From Lagopus muta (taxonomy: Eukaryota; Chordata; Aves; Galliformes; Phasianidae): a stretch of DNA of 64,000 nucleotides. A program made the translations under genes and the position numbers. Shown here in pieces: positions 13,121-26,170 of this stretch (positions are counted from its first letter, which is position 1; each line of letters begins with the position of its first letter). The notes beneath the pieces were generated by a model, which saw only the letters and a list, made by a program, of their open reading frames with translations, did no database searches and had not been told where the DNA came from. The stretch is taken from NCBI RefSeq assembly GCF_023343835.1, contig NC_064437.1, positions 3,176,001 through 3,240,000 of the forward strand, written 5' to 3'.

Positions 13121-14574
13121 GCTAGATTAAGAGCTGTATAGCTCAAGTCTCTTATTCCAGTCACTGGGACTTTGTAGAACAATATTAAGTCAAAATTAAC
13201 TGAGTTTTGGGGATGAGCTGTTTTTCCAACCATTCTCATGTCCCACTATGTGCTGTGTCCCATGCTTTGAGATTAGGAGGCTGCACCCTAGCAGGCACTG
13301 GAAACAGAAGGCACAGAAGGAAACAAAAAAGCTGAAAAGCTTCGAAACAGATCTGCATTGTCCCTGCGCTTACTGGGCAAGAGTGGCCAGGTGGTTGTGT
13401 TGAATATCAAATAAGGTTGTGGCAAAAACTGGAGGTGAGAGACATCAATGTGAGCATGAGAAAGCTGTGCATCATCTCCAAGAGTGACCTGAGGAAGATT
13501 GTGTTGTGGTGGGAGACGTTTCAAATGGTTCCTGACTCAGACTCTGCTCTGCTTGCAGAAGGGTGCCTTCGTGTCTCCATTTGTTTTTACGTGGTGGGAG
13601 GATGCAGCTGTGTGCTATGGAGCAGGTGACATAGTTCACCCCAGAGATGGCTGCAATTTGCAGGAAATCTATTGCTTGTAATCTTCATAATTGCATCGGA
13701 TGTTCATGCTAAAGATGTGCAGCCCTGGGTTAGCCTCACGACGAGGGCCTCGGGGGGAGCTTCGCAGTCATGCAGGAGCTCAGATATGACAGCTATTGGC
13801 AGAGCTAGAAAGAGAGTCAGACTGTAATGGTCCGTTTTGGAATTTAAATTTGGTGGATTTGAGGTAAATAACGTAACTGAGCTGCCTGGTTTTCAAAGGA
13901 TGGTTTACTTCTTTGGAAAGTACAGTATGTTTTTGGAAAGCGTACAGGCATCTTTCAGGATGAAGGCCTCTGTGCAACAATCAAGTTTTTACCTTTTAAT
14001 TAACAAAGCTTTATAAAGAATTTCAATTCAGAATTACTAAACAAAGAAACTATACAAGCCCCAGATGATATCTAAACAGTTTCCAAAAGACATTAAAAAA
14101 GAGAAAAATACCAGGCCACATGTTTTTCCTTATGTCTCTTGAGTCCATTTATTCCAGACATCTGACATGCAATTCAAATTTCCAATAGTTTTAGGTAACC
14201 ATGTCCAATTTAGAAACCGCAGCCTTCAGCTAAGCCTACCTACCTACAAATCAGTCTAGAAAAGCAGAGCACTTGCTGATACTATGCATTTTCAGATTTG
14301 CAGAGCTTTGTTATGTGTGTGCCATACATACTTGAGTTTTCTGGCTCTATGCAATCCATTTAGCTATATTTCATAGACCTGTAGTCAGTGGTCACAGTCA
14401 GATAAATTATAGTTCCTAATGGAGGGCTTGTTTGTGCTCTCAAAGAGTAAAACCACTATAAAATTGATCTCCTCTTTTGAGATGCCTTTGACAGGGGCTG
14501 TCGTATGGCAGTTCAGATGAGATGGAAGCAAAGGGCTCCCTGTGGATGGAGGACTAATGAACTTTATTTCTGGC
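13121..14574. other. Intergenic DNA
   Basis: No gene or repeat recognised apart from short A/T-rich patches. CTACCTACCTACC lies near 14236. Confidence 0.4.
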
Positions 14575-14655
14575 TTGGAGACTAGGATTGAATTCTTAAC
14601 TTCTCGGTGCCTGAGCTTTCTCTTCTCAAAAGTGGAGACTAAACAGTGTCTTCAT
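14575..14655 (+). repeat. Possible MIR-like SINE core fragment
   Basis: GATTGAATTCTTAACTTCTC, GGTGCCTGAGCTTTC and CAAAAGTGGAGACTAAACAG follow the order of the MIR core (GTTACTTAACCTCTCTGTGC, CTCAGTTTCC, GTAAAATGGGGATAATA). The copy is short and diverged, so this is tentative. Confidence 0.45.
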
Positions 14656-15519
14656 GATGGACAAATGCAAACTTCAGAGGAAATCCAAAGTTTGGGTGTG
14701 GATAAATAATGTCTTACTGTGTGCCCTTCCCTAATTCCCTGCAGCAAACTGCTGGGTGGCATTTTCAGGGCATCTCAGATGAGACAGGGAAGGCATGGGA
14801 CACCACAGCTGCATTAGACACTGGTTTCCACTTTACTTTTCTCACTTTGCTCCATAAAGCCCCGGTCATCCAGCCCCAGCAACCTGATCGATGTCACCTG
14901 GAGAGGTTCCTGCAGAGGTCATCGTCAAACATCTACTCTTTCAGGGCCCTGAGGAAATACTATGAGGCCAGGTGTTACTTCCCAGAGAGCATGGCTGAAC
15001 AAAAATTATGGAGCAGTTTCTCTGCTGCTAAACCCCAGACTCAGCAGAGATTTTGTCAGCCTTGAGCAGTGAATCCTATTCGGCTGGGAAGTGGCCATCA
15101 CTTCATCCTGTAATGTTTCATTCGTCTCATCTATTTTTATCTTTCCAGTTCTCTTTCCAGTGGGAGCGCTCATAGGCAGTCACAAACTCTGCTACTGGGG
15201 GGAAAATAGGATTTGAAACAAATTTGTCGCTGTTAATTTCTTTCAAATTGTTTCATGAGTCAGAGGATGCAGCTCTCAGTGGTGAAACATCTGTTCATCT
15301 GCAGCATAAAGGCAGCCTCTGACACGGTGACTGGGAAGAGGCCAAGAGTGGAGGAGATGAGCTCCGGTAGGGATCAGGAACTGGGAGGGCAAAGGAGAGA
15401 GCTGGAAAAGTCACCTGCCTGAGCATTCTGATACCCCCCAATGGTATTATGTGGGCATTCCTTCCAGTCTTCTGCTTGTGGAGGTGACATGGGCAGAGGC
15501 AATAAATTTTCTTAAAAAT
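14656..15519. other. Intergenic DNA
   Basis: No gene or repeat recognised. A 118-codon + strand frame (14709-15065) has no recognisable domain and no obvious splice context. Confidence 0.4.
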
Positions 15520-15800
15520 AATCATAGAATCATAGAATGGCCTGGGTTGAAAAGGACCACAATGATCATCCAGTTTCAACCCCCTGCTGTGTGCAGGGTC
15601 ACCAACCAGCAGACCAGGCTGCCCAGAGCCACATCCAGCCTGGCCTTGGATGCCTCCAGGGATGGGGCATCCACAACCTCCTTGGGCAACCTGTTCCAGT
15701 GCTTCATCACCTTCTGGGTGAAAAACTTACTTCTAATATCTAACCTAAACCTCGCCTGTCTCAGTTTAAAACCATTCCCCCTTGTTGCATAAGATAAAAT
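15520..15800 (-). mobile_element. CR1 LINE, 3' end with ORF2 C-terminal remnant
   Basis: On the minus strand it ends at 15520 with doubled AATCATAG units. The minus-strand frame gives the CR1 ORF2 end: [36 protein letters not shown] and LDVALGSLV, close to the CR1 consensus as remembered. This is the best-preserved short copy in the window. It is truncated on its 5' side. Confidence 0.93.
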
Positions 15801-17317
15801 GAAGAAAGCTGAGGACAGAGGAAAAAAAGGCTTGTCATGTCTGTTTTCAGGAAGACCATGGACCATCCAACTAGCCAAGGGCATGTGGAAGGAAGGGTGA
15901 TTTTGGTGACGTTGGAAACCAGCAGTGCTGGTTGCCATTCTTTGACTCCATTGACAGCCAGACTCATTGGCTGGGTGGGAGTTGTGCTGCTATTCATCAG
16001 CAGGCCCTTAAAGGCATGGTCTGCAGAATTAAATGCATTCTGAACAGACAACAAGTGGCCAGGTTATGGCTGGAGAGCAGGAACACAGCTATGCACTTTC
16101 TTCATCCTCTTTTGCTGTATATCCAAGGGCTGAGAAGCAGAGAGAGAAATGCTGAGTCTGCTAAAAACTGTTCAGATACTTGTGGGTGCTTGGAGAAGTT
16201 GGCTTACAATTACGAGGCCATTCTCTCTGCTGGCAAATTAACAACTTAGGAAAAATTACAACAGGAGAGAAAAAGAAAATGAAAAAAAGACACGAAAATT
16301 CTGCTAATGAAACAGAACAATGAAAATCAAAGCTAAAGATGGAAGAAACTGAGTGGGCCCCATCCAATTCATTCCCTGCTAGGCTGGATTTCTGCCTATA
16401 GTAATTTATGCCATAGCCTTAGAAGTGAAAACAGATTTCATTTACTACTGAACACTACTACTCTGTGCAGACAGAGTTCATGGCCTTGCAGCATTTCTGA
16501 GGAGGTACTGTAGGATTATTGCTCCCACTTTGCAGATGGACGAGGTAATGCCACTCGAATTCTTTAATTTAGGCTCTGGTGATGGGAAATCTGAATGAAG
16601 ACTGGGGTTCCTGAGGGCTGTCTCCTTGTCTCCTGCTGTCACGTTGCATGGCCACCTTGGGAAGTATGGAGATTGCAGAGGTACAGTTAAAATTGGTGTT
16701 TGTGTGCATGAGGCACTGCTTGAAGGTCATTCCCTCTGCAGGGGTTTGTTATTCAGTGGTCTGATGGGATAATCAGGTGGAATATACTCCTCTGATAGAC
16801 AGAAATCAACATTCAGCTTTAACTAAACCATAAGATAGAAGAAGGCTCGAAATTCTGGCTTGCTTTTCCTTTCCACTAGTCTCACGGCATCAAAGTAGAG
16901 CCCAAAGAAAGGCTTCTTCTACCCTATAGGACTGGGATGGTGTTGGTGGGCCTCTGCTTGCTCATAGCACCACCTCTGCCACAGTCACAAACTTTCCCCA
17001 GGGAGCTGAGCCTTGAGAAACACACACATTCTGTTGCACAAATGGCAAAAAGCAGGTAAAATTAGCATTTGGAGGAAAGTTCTTGTGGAAAAAAACTATA
17101 TGTTCCCTGAGAGCCAAATGAAAAAGAAAAAAAAAAGCTCTCCAACCCAAGCTTGCAGAGTCTGCTGTAATTTATGATATACCATATGAATCTAACTATA
17201 GAACTTCATTTAAAAATTTTATAAAGACTGTAAATCTACAGTGAAATGTTCTAGGGACAATCTGCTGGCAGTAACATGCACTCTACAGGCTGACCTATGG
17301 GAGAAACTGTTTGTCAA
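15801..17317. other. Intergenic DNA with a possible MIR fragment
   Basis: No gene recognised. Around 16508-16550 the series ATTATTGCTCCCACTTTGCA, GATGGACGAGG resembles the complement of a MIR 3' region (CCCATTTTACAGATGAGGAA type), but the match is short. An A-rich patch lies at 16270-16288. Confidence 0.4.
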
Positions 17318-17392
17318 GGGCTTGATCCAAAGCCCGCTGAAGACAATGGAAGTACTCTCATTGACGTCAGTGGCCTTTAGATCAAAAAGCCC
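17318..17392. repeat. Imperfect palindrome, MITE-like ancient amniote repeat
   Basis: The left arm GGGCTTGATCCAAAGCCC.. (from 17318) pairs with the right arm ending ..GATCAAAAAGCCC (to 17392). About 26 of 31 bases are complementary, with a 3-base bulge and a loop of about 10 bases. The sequence, with CCAAAGCC, GACAATGGAA and CATTGACGTCAGTGG, is like a self-complementary repeat common in reptile and bird genomes. I recall that repeat without being able to name its family. The palindrome itself is plainly visible. Confidence 0.6.
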
Positions 17393-19789
17393 CAAAAGCC
17401 CAACACAGAAAAACGAGTAGTAAGGAGAAGCAAACCACTGTAATCAATAGACACTGCTGTACGAGGGTCTTTAACAATAGCTTAATGGGCTACAATGAGC
17501 TTCTTTGGACACTTTTATTTTGCGTTGTATATGGCTTATAATCTTTATCCTGAAACTTCTAATGGAATTTATCTCACTGGAGAATTTAGGAGAACATCTG
17601 CTGCAAATGATGGGTAAAGACATAAGCTGTTGTGGGTGGGGTGAGCCTCAGGAGGTTCGCAGTTTGGGTTTGGCTTCTGCTTCGGATTCTTATCTGAACT
17701 ATACAGATCTCCTGTGGCTGCAAAAATTGGACTGGAAATCACAAGAGTATGAGACTTCTTGTGAGATTTCCAGCACTTTTCTTATGGTTTTGACTGAACA
17801 CCAGATGTGGAAAAAATATTTAACAAAACTGGATACAGTTTTATTCGTGTCTGGTTCTAGAAAGAGATGAAGGTTCAGGAATCTAATTTTATCCTTTCCA
17901 GTTTCACTCATTGGTTAGATTAAATTGTAGGTTTTTTTAAAAAAAAAATTGCAATTTAGACCCAAAATTTAGCTATTGCAACCAGTCCCTGAAGAATCGT
18001 TCAAGTAGATGAAACCCTAAACATTACATTGATCATGAACAGAATTAAAACCGTATGCCTTTGGCAAGTGGAGTGCAAAGAATGATCAGGGTGAATGGTG
18101 ACCATTAGGAAACGTCCACTAATATTCTCTCTCTTTCAGAATTATTTTTATTTGCTTTCCATACAAATGCATTTATATTTTTGACCCTTTCCTGCCCACT
18201 AAACATCCACACTCATAGGCTTTGCCTAACACTGATATTTTAAAGATTTTTTGTGCAGTTGAGCTTATCGTGTGAAAATTTAAAATTGTACACCTGACCA
18301 TAGAGTTTACTTTTCATCAGAGAGACTTTGCAGTCTACTTTCACAAGCCTACAGTACTTTCTGGGTGTAACGCCAGTACTAAATCTCACTAAGCAAAGGC
18401 AAGTTCTTCTAAACCATAGGCTTTATGTGTTTCTGTGGACAACTCACTAGCAATGCAGTTTACTCTGATTGCACCACCTGTTACACTTGCTTTTAAACTG
18501 ATGGTCTCTCATCAGAGGTGATTTTTTTTTTTCCAAGCTAAACAGTGAAGGTGAGATTGGGGAGCTCTGAAGTCACAGGAAGATTTCAGGCCACGCATTG
18601 GCATTTTTGGGTGATGGAAAGTGGCCTGAAGAGAAGTGAACATCATATGTCAAAGGATTCACACTGTGCTTGAATCACTGATGTTGGAAGCAAAGCTGAA
18701 CAGCAAAACCAAAGAGATCAAACCAGAAAACAAATTGTTTAGAAGTGACAAGGCTGGTGATGACCCAATTCATTAGGGTACTTTATCAGTCATGATTGCA
18801 TGTAAAATCTTAAGTTTAAGTGGAGACGCGGGAGTAAGTTTGTCCCTTTGGGGTACATAAAGGCCATGCTGAATGAAAACTAAGTTGTCATTTCTTTCAA
18901 GCTCCTAATTTGTTATGTATTCTCACATATAAATCAAATGCGACTGATGAAAAGGCCAGATATTATCCCATCCAGGAATCCATGGAGCAGTGAAATGTAA
19001 CTCCAGTGCCTGAGGAGATTGCCTCGCGTTCACCATGGCTCACCATTGTGCTGAAATTATGGCAGTGTTGGGATGTCTTCTTCACAGATCTAAAGCCAAG
19101 CCTCCTGTGAGCCTCTCCCGTCTTTTAGCAGCAAATAAAATAATTATTGTAAGAAACAGCTTCGAAGTGTGGACACCAACGCTGGAAAAGGATGGAGGAG
19201 AACCCCTCCTCCTTCTGTCCCTCCCCCCACTGGTGGTGTTTGTTTTTAATCCTATTAGTTTGGAAGGAGAGAGGGGCTCTGGTGAGCTGGGAGAGATGTT
19301 ATAGCTGTCCTTCCAGCTCCCTGGATGGAGCAGTTTGTGGAGAGGGATGTGCCAAGGCACTCTCAGTGCCTCTGGTCCCATCAGAGGTGGGACCTGGCCT
19401 CAGTGGGGCTGGAGCAGGCCTGGAGCTGGCTGTTGCAGCTTCCTTGGGAGCTGCTTCTTCCTATAGACCTGGGAAATGCCCACCGGGATCAACCCTCCCA
19501 GAAAAATACTGGTTTTAGCAGCACAACTTGGGAGAGGCTGAAGAGAGGGGTGAGGAGGGAGGCGAGGGCTCTCCCACTGCTTGGCGTGCTCCTCTCGCCG
19601 GGCTGCACCTCCAGCCCATGTGGAAGCAGTTATGACCAAATAACACATCCCGCGGGACTATTTCTAGTTATTTCACAGAAGCCTTATGAAAAAAAATAGA
19701 GACTTTATTAACCTGAGATTCAGGGACTTGAAGTCATGATAGAGGCTGTAAACTCTCAGCCTACGGTTGGGTTTTACAAGGATGATTTG
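17393..19789. other. Intergenic DNA
   Basis: No gene recognised. A short A-run follows T-rich DNA at 17934-17949 and a T-run lies at 18523-18532. Nothing else stands out. Confidence 0.45.
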
Positions 19790-20015
19790 GGGGCTGGAGG
19801 AGGAAATCTTGTGGAGAGAGACTTAAGGAGCTCCAGTCGGTTATGTGTAGCAAAAAGCAGATCACACAGCGATCTGGCTGTGCAGTAAATGCCTTTGCAG
19901 GAAAAAATACTGCATACAAAGGGCCTTTATAGCCTAATGGAGGAAAACATAACGAGATGCAGTGAGTGGAAATTTAAGACAGGCAAAATGCAGAGATTGG
20001 AGAGAGAAAGGGGGC
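19790..20015 (+). mobile_element. Older CR1-like LINE fragment (not the 3' end)
   Basis: GGGCTGGAGGAGGAAATCTT, GGCCTTTATAGCCTAATGG, AGGAAAACATAACGAGATGC and AGTGAGTGGAAATTTAAGAC recall the untranslated/ORF2 end region seen in older CR1 or L3-like LINEs (TGGAAATTGAAGCCAGACAAATTC type). There is no 3' terminus and the copy is diverged. Class confidence is moderate and the boundaries are rough. Confidence 0.5.
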
Positions 20016-22052
20016 TGAGTGCTGGGACAGAGTGTTGAAGGGGGCAGGGAATTTGTCATCCTCATACTGAAGAACTGGAGGCCAGCCCAGATGACTCTGG
20101 TGAAACGTACACTGGTTGGCTCAATTAGTGAGTGTATGTGTGAAGTTATTTTCTTGTGGGTTTCTACTGAGAATTAGATCTGAATTGTCCCTTTCAGCCT
20201 TAAAAACGGGGGAACAATGCCACGGAAGGAGCTAGCTTCCCAAGTCGTACCAAAATGCAATTTCTAGAGTCCCCAGACCCCTTTGGAAAAGCCATAAGTA
20301 AAAGAAGTGGTTTATTGCGAGCTGTGGGCTCGCGGAGGACAGACAGAATGATGCATGCCACCACAGGCTGCTAGCACAAACCAGTTTTCTTTCTTGCTCC
20401 CCCCAGCATGCTTTTCTTTTTTATATTTATTTTTTTGAAACTAAAAATATATCCTCAGAGGCATTAGTCACTCTGCCCACATATTAATAAATTGCATAAT
20501 GATGCCACCAAGCATCCAAAAACCTTTCAAACCGTTATATATTATTTCTTCCAATAATATTCTAAAAGGCCAGTGAAGCTTAATGGAGCCACATGGTATT
20601 GTATTTAATCCAAAAATCTGGAACTGTCTAAAATCTCATATATAAATTAAGATAATATACAATATGTTTTTTCATTTAATTTGGTTCTCCCCATTTGAGA
20701 AGGCTATAACTGAAACTCTGTAGGGCTGCGTCTTTTGCAAGAGATTTTCATCTCCCAGATCTTAGATTTGTAGATGCTGTTCTCACTTCTAATTGCTCAA
20801 GGCCGTTCTCCACAACAACTCAGTCAGTCCTTTGCCAGCCAAAGGAAAGTTTAATAGAACACAGTTTATCTGAGCAAAGTTTAAAAACTGTGCAAGTTAC
20901 GAGAGGTTTCCTGGGATTTTTTCCTTCTGGCCTCCCCCAAAGGCTCCTTCTGCCTTGCTGCTGGGTATCTCCCTGCCCTACAGAGGGCACGGTAAGCTGT
21001 GCACAGCATTGAACACTGCTCAGCAGGTGCCTTCTTGACTCTCCATGGTCTCAGCTGGGTATTTGGTATCCGCACACAGGAATGTCTTGGAGATCAAGAG
21101 TTAAAATAACTAGCAGATATAGAGTGAAGAGCAGTGAAGAAATCCAAACCCAGATGCAGATGTTTTGCAGGTTGGAAAAACATAAGATTTAGATTTGGGT
21201 TCTGAGCATGAGGTTTACTTTTACAAAAGGCAACTCTGAACAGATCCACCTCTGCTGTTCAATGTCTGCAGGAGGTGGCAGAGGGGTTTCCTGTAGTCTG
21301 GCAGATGATGGGAGATGTCACAGACCACGAATTGTGAAAGTCAATAAATGACATCTCTTCCTCCTCCTGTCTTTTCATCCTTAAGAAACGTCAGCTTTAA
21401 GAAGCTATGTCTAGGGTGGAATTAGGCTGTGCAACAGGAGCTGTGCACATCAGGACCAGAATTCATGTCTCTTCTTTGTCAGCCTTTCTTATTAGTAATC
21501 CCATAGACCCTGAAAATGCACATCCATTCACCAGACTGAGAGCCAAAGAGGGAGAGAGAAAAGGATATATATTCTTGGGCACGCTCTGCTCTGCATTTTG
21601 ACATCCTGCAGGAGAAGAAAGCCAGGTGTGGAAACAAACTGAATAAGATGATTTCTTGCAGGGTCAGTGGAGTAATAGCAGAGGAGGTGCCGAAATCCAG
21701 GGCATACCTTTCATTTGAGAGAATGTGTATGAGAATTAAACACGTTCTGGAAAATAACAGCTCTATGCACTATGAGTGAACAGCTTTGAAACTTATGAGC
21801 CCAGGTTTTGTTGATCACTTGAATAAGATCTCTTTCAGGCTTAAATACTTCTTCTGGTAGTTTCTGTGCTTTATTATTTTTATTTTTTATTCGACTGGCT
21901 TTGAATTCTCCTTGACTTCATCAGGACTACAGCTGATCCTGGATAACAATATTCTCAAGGCTGTAATCTGCTTTTGACAAACTTTCGGTAGGTCAGAGGT
22001 CCATCGCTCTTCCACAGAACTGATCTGGTTTTGGAAAGCTGTGCAAAAATGC

Positions 22053-22097
22053 TTGCTGTATTTACACTTTTCCTTGCTGTATTTACTCTTTTCCTTG
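22053..22097 (+). repeat. 21-bp tandem duplication
   Basis: TTGCTGTATTTACACTTTTCC (22053-22073) is followed directly by the same unit with one A-to-T change (22074-22094) and by the first bases of a third copy. Confidence 0.92.
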
Positions 22098-23459
22098 TTT
22101 TATTCCACTCCCTTTGTGACGTCTCGCTCACCAGAAGGGCAATCTAAAGCTTTTTCATCTTTTCACACAGCACGGACAAAACTGCATGGCTTGAACTGAC
22201 TTGTGTGATCTCCAGTGCCTGAAGCCTCTCCAAACAGGGCTGTATGTTGCTGCTGCTCTTCCAATATCAAACTACAGTAATAACAAGCATCTCTAAGTGC
22301 TTTACTTAATGCCAGATTCATTACCCTGAGAGTCTTCCCATAAAAATATCTGGGATATATAATCAGATCTGTACTGGTCTTCTTACAAACCTCAGTGTGA
22401 AGGGCAGCTTGGCTCAGAGGAGGCTGCACTGCATGCAAAGGAGGGAGATTATCCAGAAAGCTAGATAGTTTCTGAAGCAATTTCATCTGTGAAGACAAGA
22501 GCAAGCCCAGGCCCTCAAGGCCACTGCAGCCCCATCACTTGTGCCCTGAAGGCACCGAGCTGCTGTGCACACCTTCCTCACCACCTCTGTCCTCTTCTGT
22601 GTGCTTTGGGACCCACAGTGAAAGCCTGAGTTTGGACTTGGGGCACTGTTCCATAAAATACTGCACCATAAAATATTATTGTAGGGAAGAGTGAAAATTT
22701 ACTCATTTTTGAGCAGGGAGGCAAGGTAATTTTCTCTCAGTCTAGTAATTCCCTCATTTTTATTGCTGGTGTTATAGACCAGCTCCTCCGAGGTGCTTGG
22801 ATTTTGCCTATATTGCATCCTTCTTCACATCCGCTTTCAACAGTAAAAGCCGTGCGGTTTTGATCTCTTGCTTTCATGCTTGCTGCCACACTCTGGAAAA
22901 TTTAAGAAGGGCGCAAGGAATGGGTTAGTCACACTTGTTAATATTTATCCCATTGCAGAGTGAGTAGGGCTGACCTCAGAGCTCGGGCTTTGGAGAACAG
23001 TTATGAGAACAATTCCACCGCGCCGAAACGAAATCTGCATGCAAAGCTCGTTTGGTGCCTGGAAGGAGCTAGAAGGAAATAAAGGTCTTACATGATGTAT
23101 TTCCGCAGTTAATGTTTTGTCCTGTTTACAGAATCTCACTCGGATACTGGGGGTTTTGTTTTGTTCATGTGTTTTTCATGAAGATAAACAGCCATGCAGT
23201 TTAAATATTTTCATTAGACTGAGACAAGAAGGAGGACGACACGGGGCTATTTTTTTCTTTAATTGTTAATATCTTTTTTTTTTAATGGTTATTTCTTGTA
23301 AGGTCCTTTAGAAATAAAACGTCAGGTAAATCAAAGAGATGGGGAAAGTGACTCTCTTTAATTATTCTTGGAGCAATTTTGAGTAATGTAGGCTAAATTA
23401 AAAAAATATACAAGCAAGATATTTTGGCTGGGAAGTATGTGTAAAGTATGAACAGCAGG

Positions 23460-23484
23460 AAAAAAAAAAAGAAAAAAAAAAAAA
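23460..23484 (+). repeat. A-rich tract
   Basis: A11, G, A13. Simple sequence. Confidence 0.9.
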
Positions 23485-25089
23485 GCCTTCCTTTCTAAAT
23501 AGAAAATCTTTGAAAGTAACAGGGGGAAACTGATGGGAAGGGCTGAAGTCCATATATTCCCACCTCCTCCGCCTTGTGCTCTCTTAAAGGTGAGCTGCAA
23601 AATGCAAAAGAGAAATGTGTTAAATTCAGATGACTCGCTCGGGTGTCAGGAAGTGGTTCGAACAAACACACCAAGTTAACTCACACATTCCCAGCTTTTT
23701 TGTTCACTCCCCCCTCCTTTCTCCTTCTCTTCCCATCCAATCTCTTTTTTCCTGGTGTGTTTCTGCCTCCATACACTGTTTGCCCATGGGAGCAGCACCC
23801 CCGGGGCTCGCGGGCAGCCATGGCTTTCTGGGAGGATTTTCCAGGGAGAAAGAGGAGGAGAATTTGAGAAAATGTATTCCTGTGCTATCTACCCTGTCTG
23901 CAGGAGAAATGAGACAGGCTGTGAGGACATATGTGGTGAGCTTTGGTGGCTGTGCCACTTGTGCTTCATCCCAACTGTCCTTCTTGGTCCATCCACCTGC
24001 TCTGCCATGGGTCTTCGGCAGCATCGTGGCTCCTGGCATCCACAACGTGAAGTAACGTGGCCTCAGAAACACCAGATTTGAGCAGTGCTGTGTTTGCCAG
24101 CGAATGTGTTCAGTGGTAGGCACAGACAGAAGCAGTTGGATGTGGGGAATACTTTTTGAGCTGCCAGTGGCAGCGCTTGGTTTGCAGTTGGATGTGTGAG
24201 ATAGAAGTAAGTCTCATTCGAAACACTTTGAAACTGGAATAGGTCACCAAGATTAAGTCCTGAAGGCAAGGCATCCAGCTCCACTGTCCCCCATCCCATG
24301 CACCAAGCACGCTCCTGCCCCATGGAATTGGCACACATACAGGGCTGTTCCTCATTAGCTTCCACATCTCCCTCTGGAAATCTTCCCCTTTCTCCCCCTG
24401 TTTGGCAGCAGGTGTGCAAGGGAGAACTTGTAAGTCTAAGTGAAACGGAGTTATCTGATTTATGGTAAGTAGATTTTCTATTTGGAATAGCAAAGCATAG
24501 CAGTGTGTGCATTACCTTGTAGCAATGTAATATAAGCACGCACAAACCCCATGCCTTTCTGCCTAGAATATAAAAGGACTGTATTATTGCAACACCGTGT
24601 GTGTGTCTGCACAGAGCTAATTCGTGTACTACAGCATGTTTGTCAAAGGACCCTCTGTAATTGCACTCCAGTATGTTTTAATTTGTGATCAAGCAGTAAG
24701 ACTGGTATAAGTCTCCCTGCTGATTTATGTTTTCTTCAGCTACTGCATAACTGCATTCTGCAGCAATTCCTGATTTTAATTTTCTGTCCTTTAATAACAC
24801 AGGAGGCATTTAAATGCTTAGTTTTTGTGGGATTCTTTTATTTTTATTTTTTTATTTTTTTGCAAGAGCAAATCCAACTGCACACCTGAGACTCTTCAGC
24901 TAAGGAGAGCCAAAATGGTTTATGAAATCAACTGCTGCTCTCCTTTGTTAGGGCCATTTCGGTTCTGTTCCCCCCCTCCCCACCCCAACAAAATTTTCAG
25001 GACTGTTTGCTTTCCATTATGGCCAGAGAAATAAACTGTGGGTTTGGAAATGTCTCTGCTTAGTCTCTGGAATAGAAATTAAGTACATT

Positions 25090-25129
25090 AAAAAAAAAAA
25101 AAGAAAGAAAGAAAAAGAGAGAGAGAAAG
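25090..25129 (+). repeat. Purine microsatellite (A)n(GAAA)n(GA)n
   Basis: A13, then GAAA repeated three times, then GA repeated about four times. A compound simple repeat, likely length-polymorphic. Confidence 0.9.
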
Positions 25130-25962
25130 TGAATATTAATTCACATTTCTCCTTGGGGAGAAAGATTTAATGAGTTTAAGAAAGAGGTTCTGCTCCTACC
25201 GAGTGTTGAATTTGATGAAGTTGCCCAACTTATCATGGTTTAGTGGAGGAGGCTCAGCATTTGACAAAAACATAACAAGACAGAAATTCAGGAAGCAGTC
25301 CCCTTGGAAGGAGGGGGTTATTCATGCAGAGGATCTCTGCTCCATCTGTTTTTTAGCTCTTTATTTTTCTTTCTGGTGTAAGCGGTTGTCAGCACTGGAG
25401 GAGGACAGAAGTGAATAAAGTGTGGGGACACTGGGACAAATATATCCCAGTCTTGAGACTGTTTTGGACACCAGCTGTGCATCTCGTTCTCCTGATGCAA
25501 AGCAGCAGTGGGACTCTGGCTTCACTCCTGGAGCTTCAGTTTGGTGGGGGGGACGCCCAAAGGCCCCAGCTCTGAGGTAGGGTGATGAAGCAGTGACAGC
25601 ATGGGTTCCACAGAGCCCAGCCGTGATCTCTGGGCTGACGTGCTGTGGGGTGTGCACAAGGTGGTGTTCATGGTACATTAAGCGTTGCAAACTTGCCACC
25701 CCATGCTCCCTGTTAAACAAGGGCTTTCTTTTTCCCTCCCCCTTTCTTTTCCCCTCGTGTCCTGCTGTGGCAGCCCAGCAGAAAGGTGATAATCTTGTAT
25801 AGCATTATCTTACCTCAACCCAGTAGGCAATAACTGGATGCTGCAGGAGATGAAAGTGATCCAGTTGAGCTGAAGAAGGTTTTGTTACAATGTAGTGTTG
25901 GTAGTGACAGTCGTTCCTGCACACATTCAGAATGGCAGAGCTGTCTGAGATACTGCATTATA

Positions 25963-26170
25963 ACATAGAACCAAAGGATCATTGAGTCCTAAAGACTGGA
26001 AAAGACCTCTAAAATCACCAAGTCCAACCCATCCCCACTGCACCCATCAAGCCATGTCAGTCAGTGTGACATCTACTCTTTTCCTGAAAACCCCCACGGA
26101 TGGTAACTTTACCATCTCCCTGGGATGCATCCCAAAGACCTGCATGCGTCCTGAAAATCTGCTTTCACAA
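25963..26170 (-). mobile_element. CR1 LINE 3'-end fragment
   Basis: A minus-strand CR1 tail: GATCATTGAGTCCTAAAG, TGGAAAAGACCTCTAAAATC, ACCAAGTCCAACCCATCCCC and the later CCATCTCCCTGGGATGCAT. It is well preserved for about 200 bp, then lost; the right boundary is approximate. Confidence 0.88.

Larger units (their letters stand above)
20016..25962. other. Intergenic DNA
   Basis: No gene recognised. It holds a 21-bp tandem duplication (22053-22094), A/T and A/G tracts (23271-23284, 23460-23484, 24828-24863, 25090-25129) and an AT-rich repeat-free segment at 20400-20700 with TAATTA-like words. The latter may be conserved non-coding DNA (inference). Frames up to 160 codons near 24063-24545 overlap on several frames and match nothing known. 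Confidence 0.45.
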
